Shown piece by piece: positions 1 through 14,118 of a stretch of DNA of 64,000 nucleotides; within the stretch, counting starts at the first letter, position 1; every line of letters starts with the position of its first letter. The stretch is from Taeniopygia guttata (Eukaryota > Chordata > Aves > Passeriformes > Estrildidae): the NCBI RefSeq assembly GCF_048771995.1, contig NC_133033.1, forward strand, positions 3,348,501 to 3,412,500, given 5' to 3'. The notes beneath the pieces were generated by a model, which saw only the letters and a program-made list of their open reading frames with translations, searched no databases and was not told the origin of the DNA. The position numbers and the translations under genes were made by a program.

Positions 1-768
1 GACAGCAGATTATGTGATGATCAGAAAAGTTTATAGATTTCATTACATTTCTTTTCACTACAATCCTTCCCCCACCATTTCCATTTCATGCTGCTGCATT
101 TAAACTGCTGTACAAACTTGTTCAAAGTGCTCGACATTAAAAAAAAAAATCAAAGGAAATTTCAGATAATTAACTTTGATGAATGAGCATATTTCAATTC
201 ATGTCTGGTAATATTCTTGTTAATGACATGTCTGCTTAGGACATCCATTAAAAGTCCATTAAGTTAACAGGGAAAGTCTAATAAAGTTATCCTGGAAATT
301 TTCTGGTATATTAATATTATGGACTTTTAATGAATATCTGCTGTAGGAACTGCTATTAGCAAGGCTACTATTCTAATTAAACTTGGGCTCTGAGAGTGAA
401 AAAAATGCATAAAGATAACAAAAAGCAGAAGTAGCACTTATTTTGAAATGGCTATAAGGAAGATGGGTACAGGTCACAAATCATACTATCAGTAACAACT
501 AAAAAATTACTATATTGTAGCTTTTTTATAGCCTGCCATCCAATACACCCATATTGAGTGTGTCCTTCATGTCATCAGTTGCTGAGGCTCCTTTTTACTC
601 CTCTAAGCAGTACAGAAAGGCCTTCCAGGGTAGGAGACAAAAAAATTTAAACACAGTTTCTCACAACAATGTAAAGTAAAAAATGCACTTAGGAAGTCTG
701 TTCCCTATTTCTGCTGACATTCACAATAATACAGCAAAATATCTTTTTATATGTATATATCTTTTATT

Positions 769-875
769 CATAGAATCAGAGAATAGGTTGGGAGGAACCT
801 TAAAGCTCACCTCATTCCACCCCTTGCCATGGGCAGGGACACCTTCCACTAGACCAGGTTGCTTAAAGTCCCATC
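769..875 (-). mobile_element. CR1 LINE 3'-end fragment
   Basis: The segment starts catagaatcagagaa and continues with the typical reverse-complement CR1 tail: aaccttaaagctcacc, then ttgccatgggcagggacacc, then ccactagaccaggttgc. Bird CR1 elements end in ATTCTATG-type repeats, so this copy is antisense to the plus strand. It is a 5'-truncated copy of ~107 bp in FGGY intron sequence, ~165 bp past exon 1,040-1,155. Confidence 0.85.
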
Positions 876-879
876 TCTC

Positions 880-1020
880 TCTATGTATTTATATCTTTTA
901 TATATATACACATAAAGCTTTTTCTTAATATGAATAAATATGTATATCTATTAATATATTGTGTATTTATTAATATGAATATATATGTGTATTTATTAAT
1001 ATTAATATGTATGTATATAA
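880..1020. repeat. AT-rich simple sequence
   Basis: Repeated tatatatac, tatttattaatat and tatatgtgta motifs form a low-complexity tract between the CR1 fragment and the donor of the 1,040-1,155 exon. Confidence 0.75.
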
Positions 1021-1039
1021 AAACCCAACCCTGGTATAC

Positions 1040-1155
1040 CTATTTTTTCATACTTATCCATCACCAAATCTTCCAAACCAATCATATTCCAGAAACTGTC
1101 ATCCCAACCTCTATCTGATGTGTATGTCCACTTGCACACTACTGTACAGAGAGAC
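1040..1155 (-). CDS. FGGY: FGGY coding exon 5: residues 184-222 plus first base of codon 223
   Basis: A pyrimidine-rich acceptor (tctcttttttag) precedes GTCTCTCTGTAC, and the exon ends AAAATAG at a GTATAC donor. Its 116 nt complete R184 and add 38 codons (phase 2 in, phase 1 out). It encodes [16 protein letters not shown], then [17 protein letters not shown] and KYEKIG. This matches the FGGY segment with Cys-Lys-Trp and Gly-Trp-Asp-Asp-Ser-Phe-Trp, in which the 'W...fw..iGL.d' pattern is typical of the family. It is the last FGGY exon in the window. The next exon should begin with two bases completing a Gly codon and lies beyond the left edge. Confidence 0.95.
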
Positions 1156-2285
1156 CTAAAAAAGAGACAATATAGGCACAGAGTCAGGCAAACGAACGTG
1201 TTTGGGTTTAAACTTGTGACTAGAAACAAGTTCCTGCAAAAGGATCTCTTTTCTACTGGCACACAGAATGCTCACATTAAAAAAAAAAAATCAAAACCAA
1301 CTGGTTACTGTTTAGAGTGCACGTCTTGAGGACCTTAAAAGGACCTTATGTTTAAGATTCTTCTCTGCTGAAACAACTCCTGGTCTGGCCACTTCACTGC
1401 ATAAATCAGTCAAATAACAGGCTGTGCATGTGCCTGGGGGAGAGCAGGGCAGGAGCACAACAGCTCTGGAGCAGGCAGCTCAGAGTGCTGCTCTTCCAGC
1501 CTAAATGGCTGCTTTGCACACAGCTTGTCCTTGGGAAAACTTTCTGTTACTTCTCTCACAGCTGAATCACAATTTCCAGGAGATCTGGATGATGGGGACA
1601 GATGCACAAGTCTGGTTCCTGAGAAGCTGATATTAAACTCTGCTGGTACAGGCAGGAGCAGAAGGATACAGAGGATAAGAACACTCAGAGCAAAGTCTGT
1701 CCTAACACACAGAATGGTTCTTATCAATATCCCCGACCTTATTTCTCCCAAAAGTATGAACAATATTCCTGATAATTTAGTATTACATGGGCTGTTTTCT
1801 GTCTGAACACTAAGAATCATCTCAAAAGATCAGTATTAAACTGTGCTTGAAAAGTCAGTCAACTAAAAGGTATTAAAAATGCTAAATACCACTGAAAACT
1901 GCAGCTCTGTGCAGTCCTGGTAATACACAGAGCAAGGGCCAGACAGCTCAGATGCATCTTGGGGAAGCACAAAATCATAACTGTTCTCAAAGAGAAACCC
2001 TGCTCAGAGGTGGATTTTCTTTGATGTTTTACAAGACAGCTTATTTGTGACTCATGTTTAGCCAAGGTGAGCTTACACAGACATATTCTCTTTATTAGGA
2101 TGGTACAATTTGAACGTGTATCTTCAAAGCAAACTCAGTTTTACTGAAGCATTTGACTTTTTCTTGCAGTTTTGCATAAGTTAAAACCAAATAAAATTTC
2201 TCTTTTCAAACTTGCTTTTTGGTGTAAAAGGAAATCTTCCCTTTCATCCAAGAAAACTACCCAGGGACTGAAATACGAAAAAAAA

Positions 2286-2376
2286 AGCTCATCTTGTTCC
2301 AACCCCCTGCCATGGGCAGGGACACGTTTCACTAGCCCAGGTTGCTCCAAGCCCCATCCAACCTGGCCTTGAGCAG
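2286..2376 (-). mobile_element. CR1 LINE 3'-region fragment
   Basis: It contains gttccaaccccctgccatgg, gcagggacacgtttcactag and ccaggttgctccaagcccc, followed by atccaacctggccttgagc. These are hallmark blocks of the CR1 3' region in antisense orientation. About 90 bp survive, without the terminal ATTCTATG repeat. Confidence 0.85.
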
Positions 2377-4126
2377 AGAAAGAGAAGCTATTTTCATTTT
2401 CTATCTGCAAATAGAAGTTAGAGCTTATAGCCACTGATACTGCAGACAGAGAAAAGCAAAAGAAGACAGGAAGAGTGTTTTCATACAGCTGGAAAACTAC
2501 CTGGGATATGTATTTCATACAACAAGAAGCAACATCCTCTTTTGTGACACTGAGCAGAAGATGAGATGGTTACATGGACTCTCTAAACTCTCACTTTCTC
2601 ATCTGGGACAGAAATGTGTATTTTAAATGCCTTATGTTCCCTTCCATCCTGTAGGACTAGAGTAACCATGTTTTTACAACCAGAGGACAAGTGATGGTCA
2701 TTCACATCCCATTGGTTGTAAAGGTGTGTTGGTTGCTCTTCGCTGCAAGAGAGTAATTAACTTGACATATTTTGGGGGGTGGAAAAAGACATTAGTTAAC
2801 TATTTATATCCCTATAAATAAATGCAGAGATTATTTCAGGACTACTCTTAAAACATTTCTGACACCCACATCCCCCTCTTTTTTTCATCTTAATAGTTTA
2901 AGAATAGACCACACAATCACAACTCAGTGTCTGGTTTGAAAACAGAAAAAGCACATGACCTGTAACTACAGCAATGACACTGTTGATATAAGGAATTCCA
3001 ATTTCCAAGGATTTAAAAGCCAGACACAAAAATCTAATTAGGACCTTTGACAAAAACTGGGTGGATAAATAAATTCTAGGCTGAAGAAAATACTGGGAAA
3101 AAATAAACATTTTTCCCAAATCAGTTCAAACGGCTCATTAAAAGGAAAAATAAAGACAGGGTATTTGAAATAAAAAGCACTTCATCAGTTTAGGAAAAAT
3201 TTAGATATAAAGAGCAAAAAACAATGCATCAAGTTTTCCCAAATATGGGAAATACCAAATCATAACAAATTATCATCAGAACCGAGTATGTCTTTTTCTA
3301 ATTAGATTGAAGCTCTGAACTAATGCCACACCCTGAGAAGGCTCCAATGACCGTGTTTTAACCAGGGGCCTGCTGTCCCACACAGCTCCTCTGTGGAACA
3401 CCACAGCACACACACAGGCCCATGGAATCACTGGGGATGGGGAGAGATCCCCCCTGCCAATCCACAGAATTCCAGCAGATCCCAGCTCTCTGGCAGGATG
3501 TGGCTGCACTGAACACATCCCGGAGATTTATAAATGCAAAGTGCTCACAGAACAAGGATAAACAGAGGAGCTCTGGTTGAATTTTTAACACAGTATGGAA
3601 AATGAACTGAGACAGACAACTCTTTCCAAATGAATTGACTGGCAGATCTTTAAGTGGAAGGTTTCGGTCTGAAAACCAATCTCAGATCTCAGCTAAAACA
3701 CTAACACATTATGTTGGCAGGTTTCTATTTTCATGGCCACAGCAAGGAAGTCAAAATGCTTGTTTTAAACACAGTCTGAGCATTTACACTTCTCAGGATT
3801 CAATCTCTTCCTTCCACTCTTGCTGCACTCAAAAAGTTGGAGTTTAATGGAACAATATGGCTTCATACAAATCCCTAGTATCAAAGAGAAAGTGTCATAC
3901 TGCAGAAAGGCATTCTGCTCTCTTAGATAACAGTAAAAAGGATTTTTTTTTTGTGATGGCCATGATGGATTAACATCACCACATGCTTCAAAAGCATCTG
4001 GATGGGTTGAACTCAAAACCCTGCCCCTCACCTGCTGAGATGCTCAGTCTGTATGTCCTAGAGAGCTCTATGCACATGCAGAGAACAGTTAATTCATGGC
4101 TTGTCACTGCTGAAGTCAGTGGTATA

Positions 4127-4213
4127 GATAGATGTATATTATATATATTATATTTATTATGATAGATGTATATTATATATATTCTATTTATATATGTTTA
4201 GATATATGTGTAT
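4127..4213. repeat. 34-bp tandem repeat, AT-rich minisatellite
   Basis: Units beginning gatagatgtatattatatat start at 4,127 and 4,161, a period of 34 bp. A degraded third copy (gtttagatatatgtg) follows. It is in the large FGGY intron. Confidence 0.8.
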
Positions 4214-4813
4214 AAACCTTATAGGAAATCACTCAGAAATTCTCCTCCAAAGCATCACCCTGAAAAGGGGATAGCACAGCTCCTAATTTGGAACTCTAAG
4301 CAGGAAGATACTATGGGAAGGAACCACCTGAGGAACCAAATCAATACACGTACAAAGAAAGCCTCAACTGTGAGAAAATTTTATATTTCACAGAACTCCT
4401 AAGTTTGATGAGATGAAGAGCAGACATTAAACAGAAACAATACTGGTATCTATCATGGTAGATTCAATTTTTCCTATTTGGCAGCATTGCCTCAATTATT
4501 TGGCCACAAACACCCAACCTGTGCTGGCTGAAGCTGGATGAACCAGATGGGTTGAAGCTAAAGCTCCTCTTACTTTATTCCCAGGATCAGCTGGGGCAGA
4601 GAAGAGGCAATCCCAGAAGGAACAGCCCTCTCCTGACTGCCTGATCCACCACAGGATTTGAGGAGCCATACATGGAACCCCTCAGTAGCACAAGCCATAT
4701 GTAGCCTGTCTGAGTTTGGAGACGCTTTTCCCCAAGCATATTCCCAGCACAATGAAATGAAGGATTTCCTTTCTCTGTTTAGAACAAAAAGTTTTACTTG
4801 GAATAATCCTACC

Positions 4814-4837
4814 AAAAAAAAAAAAAAAAAAAAAAAA
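4814..4837. repeat. Poly-A tract (24 A)
   Basis: An uninterrupted run of 24 adenines. No retroposed gene or SINE body was recognised on its 5' side, so it is listed only as a homopolymer. Confidence 0.9.
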
Positions 4838-7800
4838 TCAACCAAAAACCAACCGTCATGCATGGAAAAATTTTATTTATTTTATTTAAACCAGATTTTC
4901 AACAGGAAAATTATTGTGTTTAGAATTTCCTACAAGTTTCTTGCTGAGGACTGATTGGATGTGAAGTCCTGCATGACCAGAATCTCAGCAGTCTTAAAAG
5001 TGAACACACACTTATAATTTCCAAAATGCTACCTGGAAGCAAGTAACCTGCGAAAGAATCTGGGCCAACTGGACTTGTGATCACTCAGGTGATCAAAATT
5101 TGGTTTTGTGTGACTCTTTCCCACATTATCTGCCCATTTTGAGTATTTTCTCTCACTCTGTTGTACTTCTTGGAGAGAAGGAAATCAGATACATTCATTG
5201 AAAATGGGAATTACTGCATGCTCTAAGTTATCAGCATAAAAATGTATCTAAAATATAAAAGTCACAAAAAACTTCTCCCCAACTACTTAGGAGTCACCAG
5301 AGCTTCACTCTTTGGTCCTTTCTTTGTTGCTGCATCTCCCACACTCCAAAAGGGATGAAGCCAGCACAGATATTATTCCCAAACCTGCAGAGATCCTGCC
5401 CTGCCTGGGACAGCACCTGCTATGAAAATTATCCTGGGGGCTACTCCTTAACTGCAGCTGTCTTGTGGAAGTCATCCCAATTTTGAGTACAGGTTGATAG
5501 GTAAGTCCTATCAAATAAAAATTACTAAAATAACCATTTTTTTTTTCCTGAAAAGTGACCCCATAAGGCATTTCTACATGACCTTCCATTCCAGAGCGCT
5601 GGTAGAAGATTAGTTAGCCTGGAAAATTAGTCAGTCACCAGCTTGAAAGGCAGAGAACCCCTGGCTGGGGCATCCTGAGGTGAATGGCAGCTTTGTTCTC
5701 AATTCCAAAGCAAAAGGATCTGCTCCATTCATCCCAACTGCTCAGAAATGAACCTAAACTCATGAACTTAATTAATTTTGTAGGCATCATTAACAGCACG
5801 GCAGTTCAATCACTGGATCACTGAACTGAAGCCAGCTGCACCTGCTGAGGGCTGTGCCAAAGCTAAATCCTACAGAGGCAAGGATAGGCTACAGCTAGAT
5901 CCCAAAAGGAATAGTGTGCAGTAGGATACAGTAACTCTCTGTGGTCTGTTGGGCAGATTTATTTAAAGCTATAAAGAATCAAAAGCTAAGAAAGCTTTAT
6001 GACGTTGTGAACACAAGGAGGAGACCTGAAACAATGGAGTGTGACTGTCACAACATCAAATGATTGTTCTTTTGTTCTACAAAGTTTAAATTTAAAACAG
6101 ATTTCGAATTCAAATTGTAAACCAAGGCATAGATTCTGCTCAAATGAACATCTCCACATATTGAAATCTGGGCCAGGCTGCCAATGTCCTCCCAAATTAT
6201 ACACCCCACAGTCTCAAGGCTTTTCACAAAAGCAAGCAATTTACAGCTCTAACACAGTCACAGATCTGACTGTGGTTTGTGCAAAAATGTTCCAGGCAAA
6301 ATAATTTAATACCCAGCACACATACTCCCAGCATCCAAGAACAGAACTGGGCACTGGTGCTGCAAGAGCCTAAAATACAGTGGAGGTTATCACAGAGCAA
6401 TAGGAAACCTGTAATTATTCTCTGCTCTGTTATGGTTATGCCATACCCATTAACCCACAGCCTTTGAAACAGGACCAGACTGTTGGGTCCACATCCACCA
6501 CTGGCATTTAGGAAAAATGTTTCTGCCTGCTTGCTGTATTTGGCTGCTTGAGGGAAACAGGGAAAATTTGTTCTAAGGGAATACTTCTCAAGAAAGAGGG
6601 GAAGAAAAGTGACATCTGATCATTGAGTCTTCAAATGTATGAAGTGTACAAGATGCTGCCTCTGTTGAGCATCTGCTAAAATGAGTCAGGGTTGGGGTTT
6701 GAGCTCAGGCTGGTGTGGAGGAGCTGCTCCTGCTATCCTTGAGCCCATCTCTGGGTCAGGTGGGCTGCAAAACTCAGGGTGACAGAGTCTGGGGCTGCCC
6801 CGACTGCACTCCCCTCCTTTCACCTCTTCAACAGCTCTTTAATTGCACATACACACAGCAAAACCTGTCAGGAGCTGCTCCAGCCACCCAGCCATGCAAA
6901 CCCCAAGTCCCTAACATTTACAACACATTACTTTTTATGATTATTGCCTTTGACTCAAAACCTATGAAATTCCTGCCTGCCCAAACCCATTGTCTTAGCA
7001 AACTGTGCAATTTGACTCTTGCCTGAAAAGGGTTTTCATCTTCCAACTAAACATTAAACAGGCCAAACAAAGGAGACAGGTGGGGAAGCCTGTTTGGGAC
7101 AAGTAGCAGACACATTCCCAGTTGTACTCATGGCCTCGACTTTCAGTCTTTGCATGTCTGAGGATTTAAACCTACTCAATAAAGGTGGCAAGGAAATTAC
7201 TGTAATCAGTGTTAGCAATTCTACCAGCTTCAGCCTTCCTATGCTCTGGGTAACACTTCTATTTATCATAAATAATTAAAAGTAGTCTCGCTGCCATTTA
7301 GATTTTTTGAAGGAAGTTAAATACCACAGCAAAAGCAACGCTTTCTCCCTACTTTGAAATCTTCACTAAAGCTGCAGAGAAAAATATATTAATACAAATA
7401 AGAATGATCCAATATCATTATGAAAAGCCAATATTTGTTCACACTACAGCTAGTGGCAATTTTGTCATATTTCATAGATGAAATAGGATTAAACTCCAGA
7501 TCTCAAACCTTAAAAAGTTAATGTTTAAAAGATTACTTGGATGGGTTTTTTTTTTTGTTCTCAGGAAAAACTGAGTGTCAGAAAATAGCTCTTCCGTTTC
7601 CAACAAAAAGGATTTAGTAGAAAAGATTTCTCTTTCCAGCAAGTGTGTAAGTAGACACCAACCCACAAAGCCACCAAAACCAAAAAGACAGTGAGCAGTT
7701 TAGGACCTATAAGCTGCATACTTGAAGGTAATGCATATACTGATATTTGCCTATATAATACCTTTCCAAGCCCTTTTTTGAGGTTTTTGTTGCTGAAAAA

Positions 7801-9799
7801 AAATTATGTTGAAGTACTACATATGGTGTGAAGATTTCACAGCTTTTCCTTCAAAGCTGTGGTTAAAACATTGGTTTAATGATATACTATTCCCCCCATT
7901 TTTTCCTGAACATTGCTGACTCAGGGAACTAGCAGGGTCCCACCAGACTCCTTCCCAACCATCAAGACTAAATTTGGGGTTAAAAATCTCTGAACTTGTA
8001 TTCAGCAACTCTGTTGGCCTCACATCTGGAAAGTCAGAATTCTCACTGGACTGGTGGCACAGCTTTTATTTAAAAATATAAACCAGGTCTCCCTTTCCCT
8101 GCCATAAATCTCACTGCCAAAGCAGAGCCCATGAAAGAGCAACACTCTCTTTTAGGTGAGAGAGAGACCCTTAGGGAATGGCAGCTACATCAGAGCCCTT
8201 GGGGGACTGGGATCCATCAACACTCTCACCATCATTACACCAGGACTTCCAAACTCATCCACACTGGGCTTTTAGGGCTTTTGTTGGGATATAGGTTGTA
8301 GGAGTCTTGATTCTCCTGAGCTCACACCACCCTGTGTGTGTGTGTAAGCCACACAGCTCTCATAAACCAGCACTGAGCAGGAAACAAAGCCTTTCAATCA
8401 GCAAATCAAAAAGTTAAAGCTATTTTTGTAAAGGGGAAGAAGTATTAATTAATTCAAACCTCGCTCTAATATTTGGTGTTCATGTTGTAACACTTAAGAG
8501 GTTTTTGGCTGGCTTTTTAAATCATAGGATTTTCTAAGCAAGTCTGTTGCTTACTTAAAGGGACAGATTTTATTGTATGAAAAATACAATTCACATTTGC
8601 AATTTTCTACACCCACATCTATAATTAATCTCCTCTGAATACAGCCACTCCCTGACGAGATTCCATGTTATATTTAAACTCTGGGTGCCACTTGGAAAGG
8701 AAAAAAAGAAGAACAATAGGATCATTTTCAAAGCCTACACAGTAGCACAAGGTTTCAAAGCAATGAAGTGCTTTAAACTCTGGCATCAACCTTCTGACCA
8801 CCCAACCAGAGCGAAGACTGACCTCCAATTACCACCACAATAAGCATAGAAGTCTCTTGGGAAATGCAGAGTGTAGATCTTTCCTGTGTTCCAAAGGAGG
8901 TATGAGACTGATGTTATATTACATAGATAAATCTCAAATTTACTGAGAGGTTGTTGGGAAAGCCCCTTTTGTGACACTCAGACTCTAAGGATTAATCCCC
9001 TTAAAGAAAAATCTGGGTCGGATGAGGTACCTTAGAATTTGTACATCTTGTCAGAAATGTGGGAATGTGCATTTGATACACAAGTACTGTGAGGAAACTG
9101 GCTTGTTTTATTTTTCATAAATCCTCACACATGTGTTTGTAATGTGTACACATGCAGATATTTACTTTGGATTGGGAGAATGCATCTGTTTGTGTTTGCT
9201 GTAATCTCTTTAAACCTGTCCTTTAAAAATACAACTAAATGCATCAAACACTGCAAATGTCAAAAAAGCCATCCAAAAGAAGGTGAATCACACTGACCAC
9301 AATGAGATGATGTTTCTGCTACGATTTGTAACAGAGTCCAATTCTTTCTAGAAGTGTGTTTCTGTTTAGAAACACGCTATCAAAAGATGGGAAGACTGAA
9401 GAGTCTCGAATTCAGCTTTCCTAGAAGTTATGTCACCAAACCTGTAGGGAACCACCCATCTGCAGTGCAGCTTATCAAGTCAGATGAATCCCTTGTGTGC
9501 GTCTAATAAGTTCAGTGGATGTACTTAGCTAAACACATTCAGTTGGATCAGAAAGTACAAAATAAGACCATTTCATCCACCCACATATGCCTCACCATGT
9601 CATGAAGCAAGGGCAAGCCAACAGTCAGCAGATTGCTGAGTTGTTTTATTAATTTCATTCTGTATTATGTTACAGACACCCAACCAAGATTCAAGCCCAT
9701 TGTCTTCGGCATTGTTGGAGAACTCATAATGAGACCCAGTCCTAGACAAAAAAATGTATTGTCTAGACAAATCAGACATAGCATATGGGGCTGGAAATC

Positions 9800-9925
9800 T
9801 TAGTCCATTCCCTTAAAAGATGGCTAACAGAGGCAAAGAAAATTCAGGGATTTGGCCAAGGGTCAAAGAGTAAACATTAATCAGACCCCTGAACTGAATC
9901 CTGAATTCTAGAGGCTCAGTCTAGA
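9800..9925 (-). mobile_element. Probable MIR-like SINE remnant, antisense
   Basis: Read on the plus strand it resembles reverse-complement MIR: taacagaggcaaagaaaatt, then cagggatttggccaagggtc, then aaagagtaaac, and gaactgaatcctgaattct. The equivalent MIR blocks are 'gaggcacagagaagttaag', 'cttgcccaaggtcacac' and 'ggattcgaacccagg'. It is heavily diverged and lies in the 24-kb FGGY intron. Confidence 0.5.
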
Positions 9926-12253
9926 TTCTGAGACCCAGGCAGAAAGACATAATTCAGAAATTGATGCTGAACATGTTAAAAAAAATCAACCTTTCTATGG
10001 ACAACTGTGGTTTAAATCTTTAAATATGAGAGAAACAAAAGATGTGTGCACATATATAAAATTAAATCACTGTTTTAAGTAATCACTGTTTTAAATTTTA
10101 TAAGCTTAATAAGCGGAGGAGTGGTTATAAAGAAAACATCATCCAAAAATGGCAAGGGAAATGAAAAGCAAAACTGGAAGTAGAGCCCACATCTCCAGCC
10201 ACTGCAGTCCAGCAGCCATGGGACATTCCTCCTGCCTTCTGCAACATCAGCAAAGTTTCTGTTCCATTTAATCACAAAAATATATTCTTTCAAGCTCAGT
10301 ATTTCAACCAAACCACTCTGCAATAGGAAGTCAAATATTTATTTCAATTAGGAGCTTGTATTTAAAAAACACATTTTCTCCTGTTACCTTCTGGCAGTTA
10401 AAAATATGACACAATTAAAACTGGAAGTATTGGTACACAGAGCCAGTGAACAGCTTCCTCTGGATGTCTGAGCTGGAGCAAATTTACCACAGCTCAAGGC
10501 TTCACAAAACACTCAAGGAAGCTGGTAAAGAGATTAAGAAAATGCTACAAGTCACTGAGAAAAGGGAAGCTGGGTCTGAGCTCCCTCCCCACCGTGTGGC
10601 TTTGGACAGAGTGAGATTATTCCTGTCAGCAACATCAGCTTCTCCCAGTATAAAAACAGCAACACATCCAGATGTGCAGCACCCAGCACATCTGCCAACA
10701 CCAGGCACTACCCCAGCCATGGCCACACGGCCACTGCATTGTTCCAGATGTCCCTGTCCCACAGGGAATGACATGGGCAGGCTGCAGGAAGACCACAGTT
10801 ACTGCTCCATGCCCCTGTGTCGTTCCCCTGGGTGAAAAGGGCACACAGGACATGCACACCCACCAGCCATGTTTAGGGAGCAGCAGGATTTGGGGTGTCC
10901 TTGACTCTTCCAGCAGTTTGGGAAGCGTGGCAGATGCTGAGGGCGTTTCCTGGCCAGCACCATGTGCACCCTGACACCCCAGACACCGACCAGGAACACA
11001 AATCTCCACAGGATCAGGGCTACACTTCATTATGTGGTTTCTGCTGTCTTCATACAATTGAGCAGAATTAGAGTGGTGTGAAAAAACCCCACCCTTACAG
11101 CCCTACCAATGGTGTTTTGAGAGAGAGAACTGTTAGTCTGGAAATCTCTTCACACAAAGACACATTTTACTAATTCATGAGTAAATAATGTATACATTCC
11201 TAACATCAAACTGCTGATAGTCTAACTTAGCACAGTACTTGAACACATGTGTGAGTACAAAGTCCTGAGTGCTGTCAGTGGGGTTAATGGGAGTTCTTAC
11301 CAGTTTAGTCAGACTGTGCTGAACTGGAGCCTCGGCTGTCATGCACTTGTGGCTAGACAAAGCCTAAGTGAAACCAGAACAGAAGCAGGGAAATTGCCAA
11401 GAGTACTGCAATAAAAGAAAGTCTTAATAACTGCATTCTGATGGAGGCTGTTTCCATTTCACGTGCTAAACCTGAATATTGAGCCCTCCTTTATTCAGGG
11501 AAACCACCTTCAAGTCTTACTCAAGTCTGGATGACCGGATACAGTTGCCAGGGGCACCTGAATCAAAGATACACATTAGATATTCCTACTCAGGGAATGA
11601 GCTGCGTTGTTACCTCCCACCACAGAAATCAGCTCAGTCAGTGTAAACTCTTAAAATCATAAAGTCATCCTAAATACTAGATATATTCGTTCAAAATTTA
11701 GTCATTAGTATCAATTTTTGAAAACAGGTTTTGTCAAATTTTAAGGTAAGTGATTTAAATCAAAGGAAAAGCAAGATGGCTCATTTTACATGCATCAAAC
11801 TTGTACTCCATACTTGTATTTTAATATTTCAAATGCCAGAAGAAGTGCATCTATTTCTAGAGTATCTTTAATTAATAATAATGGTGTGCATTTACAGCCC
11901 TTTGTAATTGTATTCATATAAAAAAGAGGGCACGTTTCTGAGCAAATCTCAAAAAGCAGAGACACCAAGAGTATTATTTGGACAGCTGTGGGATTTCATA
12001 AACCAAAGAAAACCCCACCAAGGAGTTCTGAAACAGGTAACAGAAGTGAGTAAAAGAACCATAAATTTCCATAAAGTCAGAATGAACAAACATTTCAGCT
12101 TATTTACATCAGAAGGGAGATGAATGGAGATCAATGCAGAAAATAAAGAAGGCTACAGAGTAGATAAATCAGGTGTCATTATTCCTCAGAAGGCAGTAAT
12201 AAAGACATTCAAAGAAAATAAGCAATCATTCTGCAGTTGAAAGAGGATATTGC

Positions 12254-12311
12254 TGGAAATATAAAGAGAAAATAAAAGAAAAGGGAATATAAAGAGAAAA
12301 TAAAAGAAAAA
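12254..12311. repeat. 28-bp tandem duplication, purine-rich
   Basis: Two copies of aatataaagagaaaataaaa followed by gaaaa occur with a 28-bp period, starting at 12,258 and 12,286. The flanks are also purine-rich. Confidence 0.8.
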
Positions 12312-13418
12312 CAAAAAGGAGGCTACATTACACGGATACCTAAACTGCTTCCAGTCACAATAATAGAGAGAAATAACACAAGGGAATACAAATGCTCATT
12401 AAGTGATCATGATTTCAAAGCACTGGCCCCAGAAGGATGCTAACGTGTTGTCAGTGGTAGGATTCCTCTCTCCTTTCCTCTCCTCTGAAAGCATCTCTGC
12501 TGCCACTGCCAAAGAGAAGGGACTGCAATAAATAAATTCCACTCTTTTTCTAGCAACCAACCAGATCAACCCATGGGCTCTTGGGAGAGTAGCTAAAAGA
12601 AAGAGTTTGTTTCTCTAATTTCAGATGCTTTAGCCTGTTACACAAGGAAGGTGGACATAATTGGTTTTTCCATTCATTTAAATCTTAAAAACAATTTAAC
12701 CTGGGAATGCACAGCCCCAGCTCTCTCAGAGCCAGAGCTCAGCCTCCCAGGTACTGCCTGAGCTTGTCTCACACCCAGCACTGGGAAAGGTGAGGCTGAA
12801 CCAGCAGGGTGGAGTTTACCACTGCTCTAATGAACCCTTTCATGCAGCCCAAACAACACTAAAATATTTGTCTTTCCCTTTCTTGGAAATTAAGTTACAC
12901 TGCAATACTTGCAGAAAATACACTCACAAATGCTGCAAGCACAGGTAAGAAATGACTAAAAGTCAATTCAAAATCTCTGAGTTAGATGCCTAAAAAAAGG
13001 ACTGCTTTATTCCTTCTTTAATGGTTTATATGTTGGTAATGAAAAAAACCCAAAAGTAATCTCCACATCTGTGTGTTTTACCAAATTAAATGATGGAATT
13101 AAAAAGATCACTGTTCATAGAGAGACTGTACATTTTTACTTGAGAGAAATTAAGAATGAAATTTCTAAAGGCAATTTTATAAACTATTTATTTATGAGCT
13201 TGGTTCTAAAGGGACGTGGGTGTGAGTAACTCGACCTGAACAGAAAGTGTCTCTGACGTCAGCTGGGGCATTTCTGTAAGTCATGTGTCTGCAGAAGCAA
13301 CTGCAGGATTGTGCTTGACTTATGCCATATGGATTTTCCTTGCTACCTCCACAGTTAGGTCAGCAATATCAGGCTGCACATTCTGCCATTTTCATGGCAA
13401 AGTGGTTTGCACCCTTAC

Positions 13419-13444
13419 AAAAAAAAAAAAAAAAAAAAAAAAAA
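13419..13444. repeat. Poly-A tract (26 A)
   Basis: An uninterrupted run of 26 adenines in FGGY intron sequence. No target-site duplication or source element was recognised around it. Confidence 0.9.
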
Positions 13445-14118
13445 GGCACAAAGAAAATCAACTCCCTGGTGTCCTAAAATGGTTCTAGAGGTGAAAGGCC
13501 AACTTTCACTGCTGCAAGACCCAGAGAGAAATCCCAAGGTCTGAATTTAACAGAGTCCTCCTGCCCTGACTTGCCGTGGATGGTATGGGGATGATGAGGA
13601 GGAACAGCACAAAACTTGCTGGCCTGCAGGAATCAGAGACTGGCAACTCTGGACTGCAGCACTGAAAACCAGAAATAAATAAATGAGCAAATCTGCATAG
13701 AGATCAAAAAATAATAAGTACCTAAAAGACAGCAGTTACTTAAGGAGAGTTTTCTGGATACTAAATCCATTCTACTTGTACAGTCTGAAGATGCTTTTGG
13801 CATATGACAAATGCTGCCATCAAGACATCAGATGAAAACTCCTCTGGCTGGACTGACCTTGATTTTTCCAAGTACACTGTTTCTTCAAAATCAATGCCAA
13901 TTAATCAATAACTTGCTACAGGTTTTCAAATACCATTTTCAAATCATTCTCTGTGTCACACTGAAAGGACAAATGAATCTTCTGAGCCATAGGTGGCCAA
14001 AAGGTTCAGAGAAGGAAAATGAGCAGTGTAAGAAGAACAGTTCCCTAAACATTGCTAGAGCCAACACTCTGTTCATACCAACATGCTTGGACAACAAATA
14101 AAGGACCCAGACCAGCAG

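Noticed and set aside
4814..4837. Poly-A tail of a processed retrogene
   Set aside because: The sequence on its left has no coding similarity that I recognise, and no target-site duplication is visible.
10446..11057. Overlapping 129- and 140-codon frames on opposite strands at 10.4-11.1 kb
   Set aside because: They overlap antiparallel in a locally GC-richer intron patch and neither shows a family motif.
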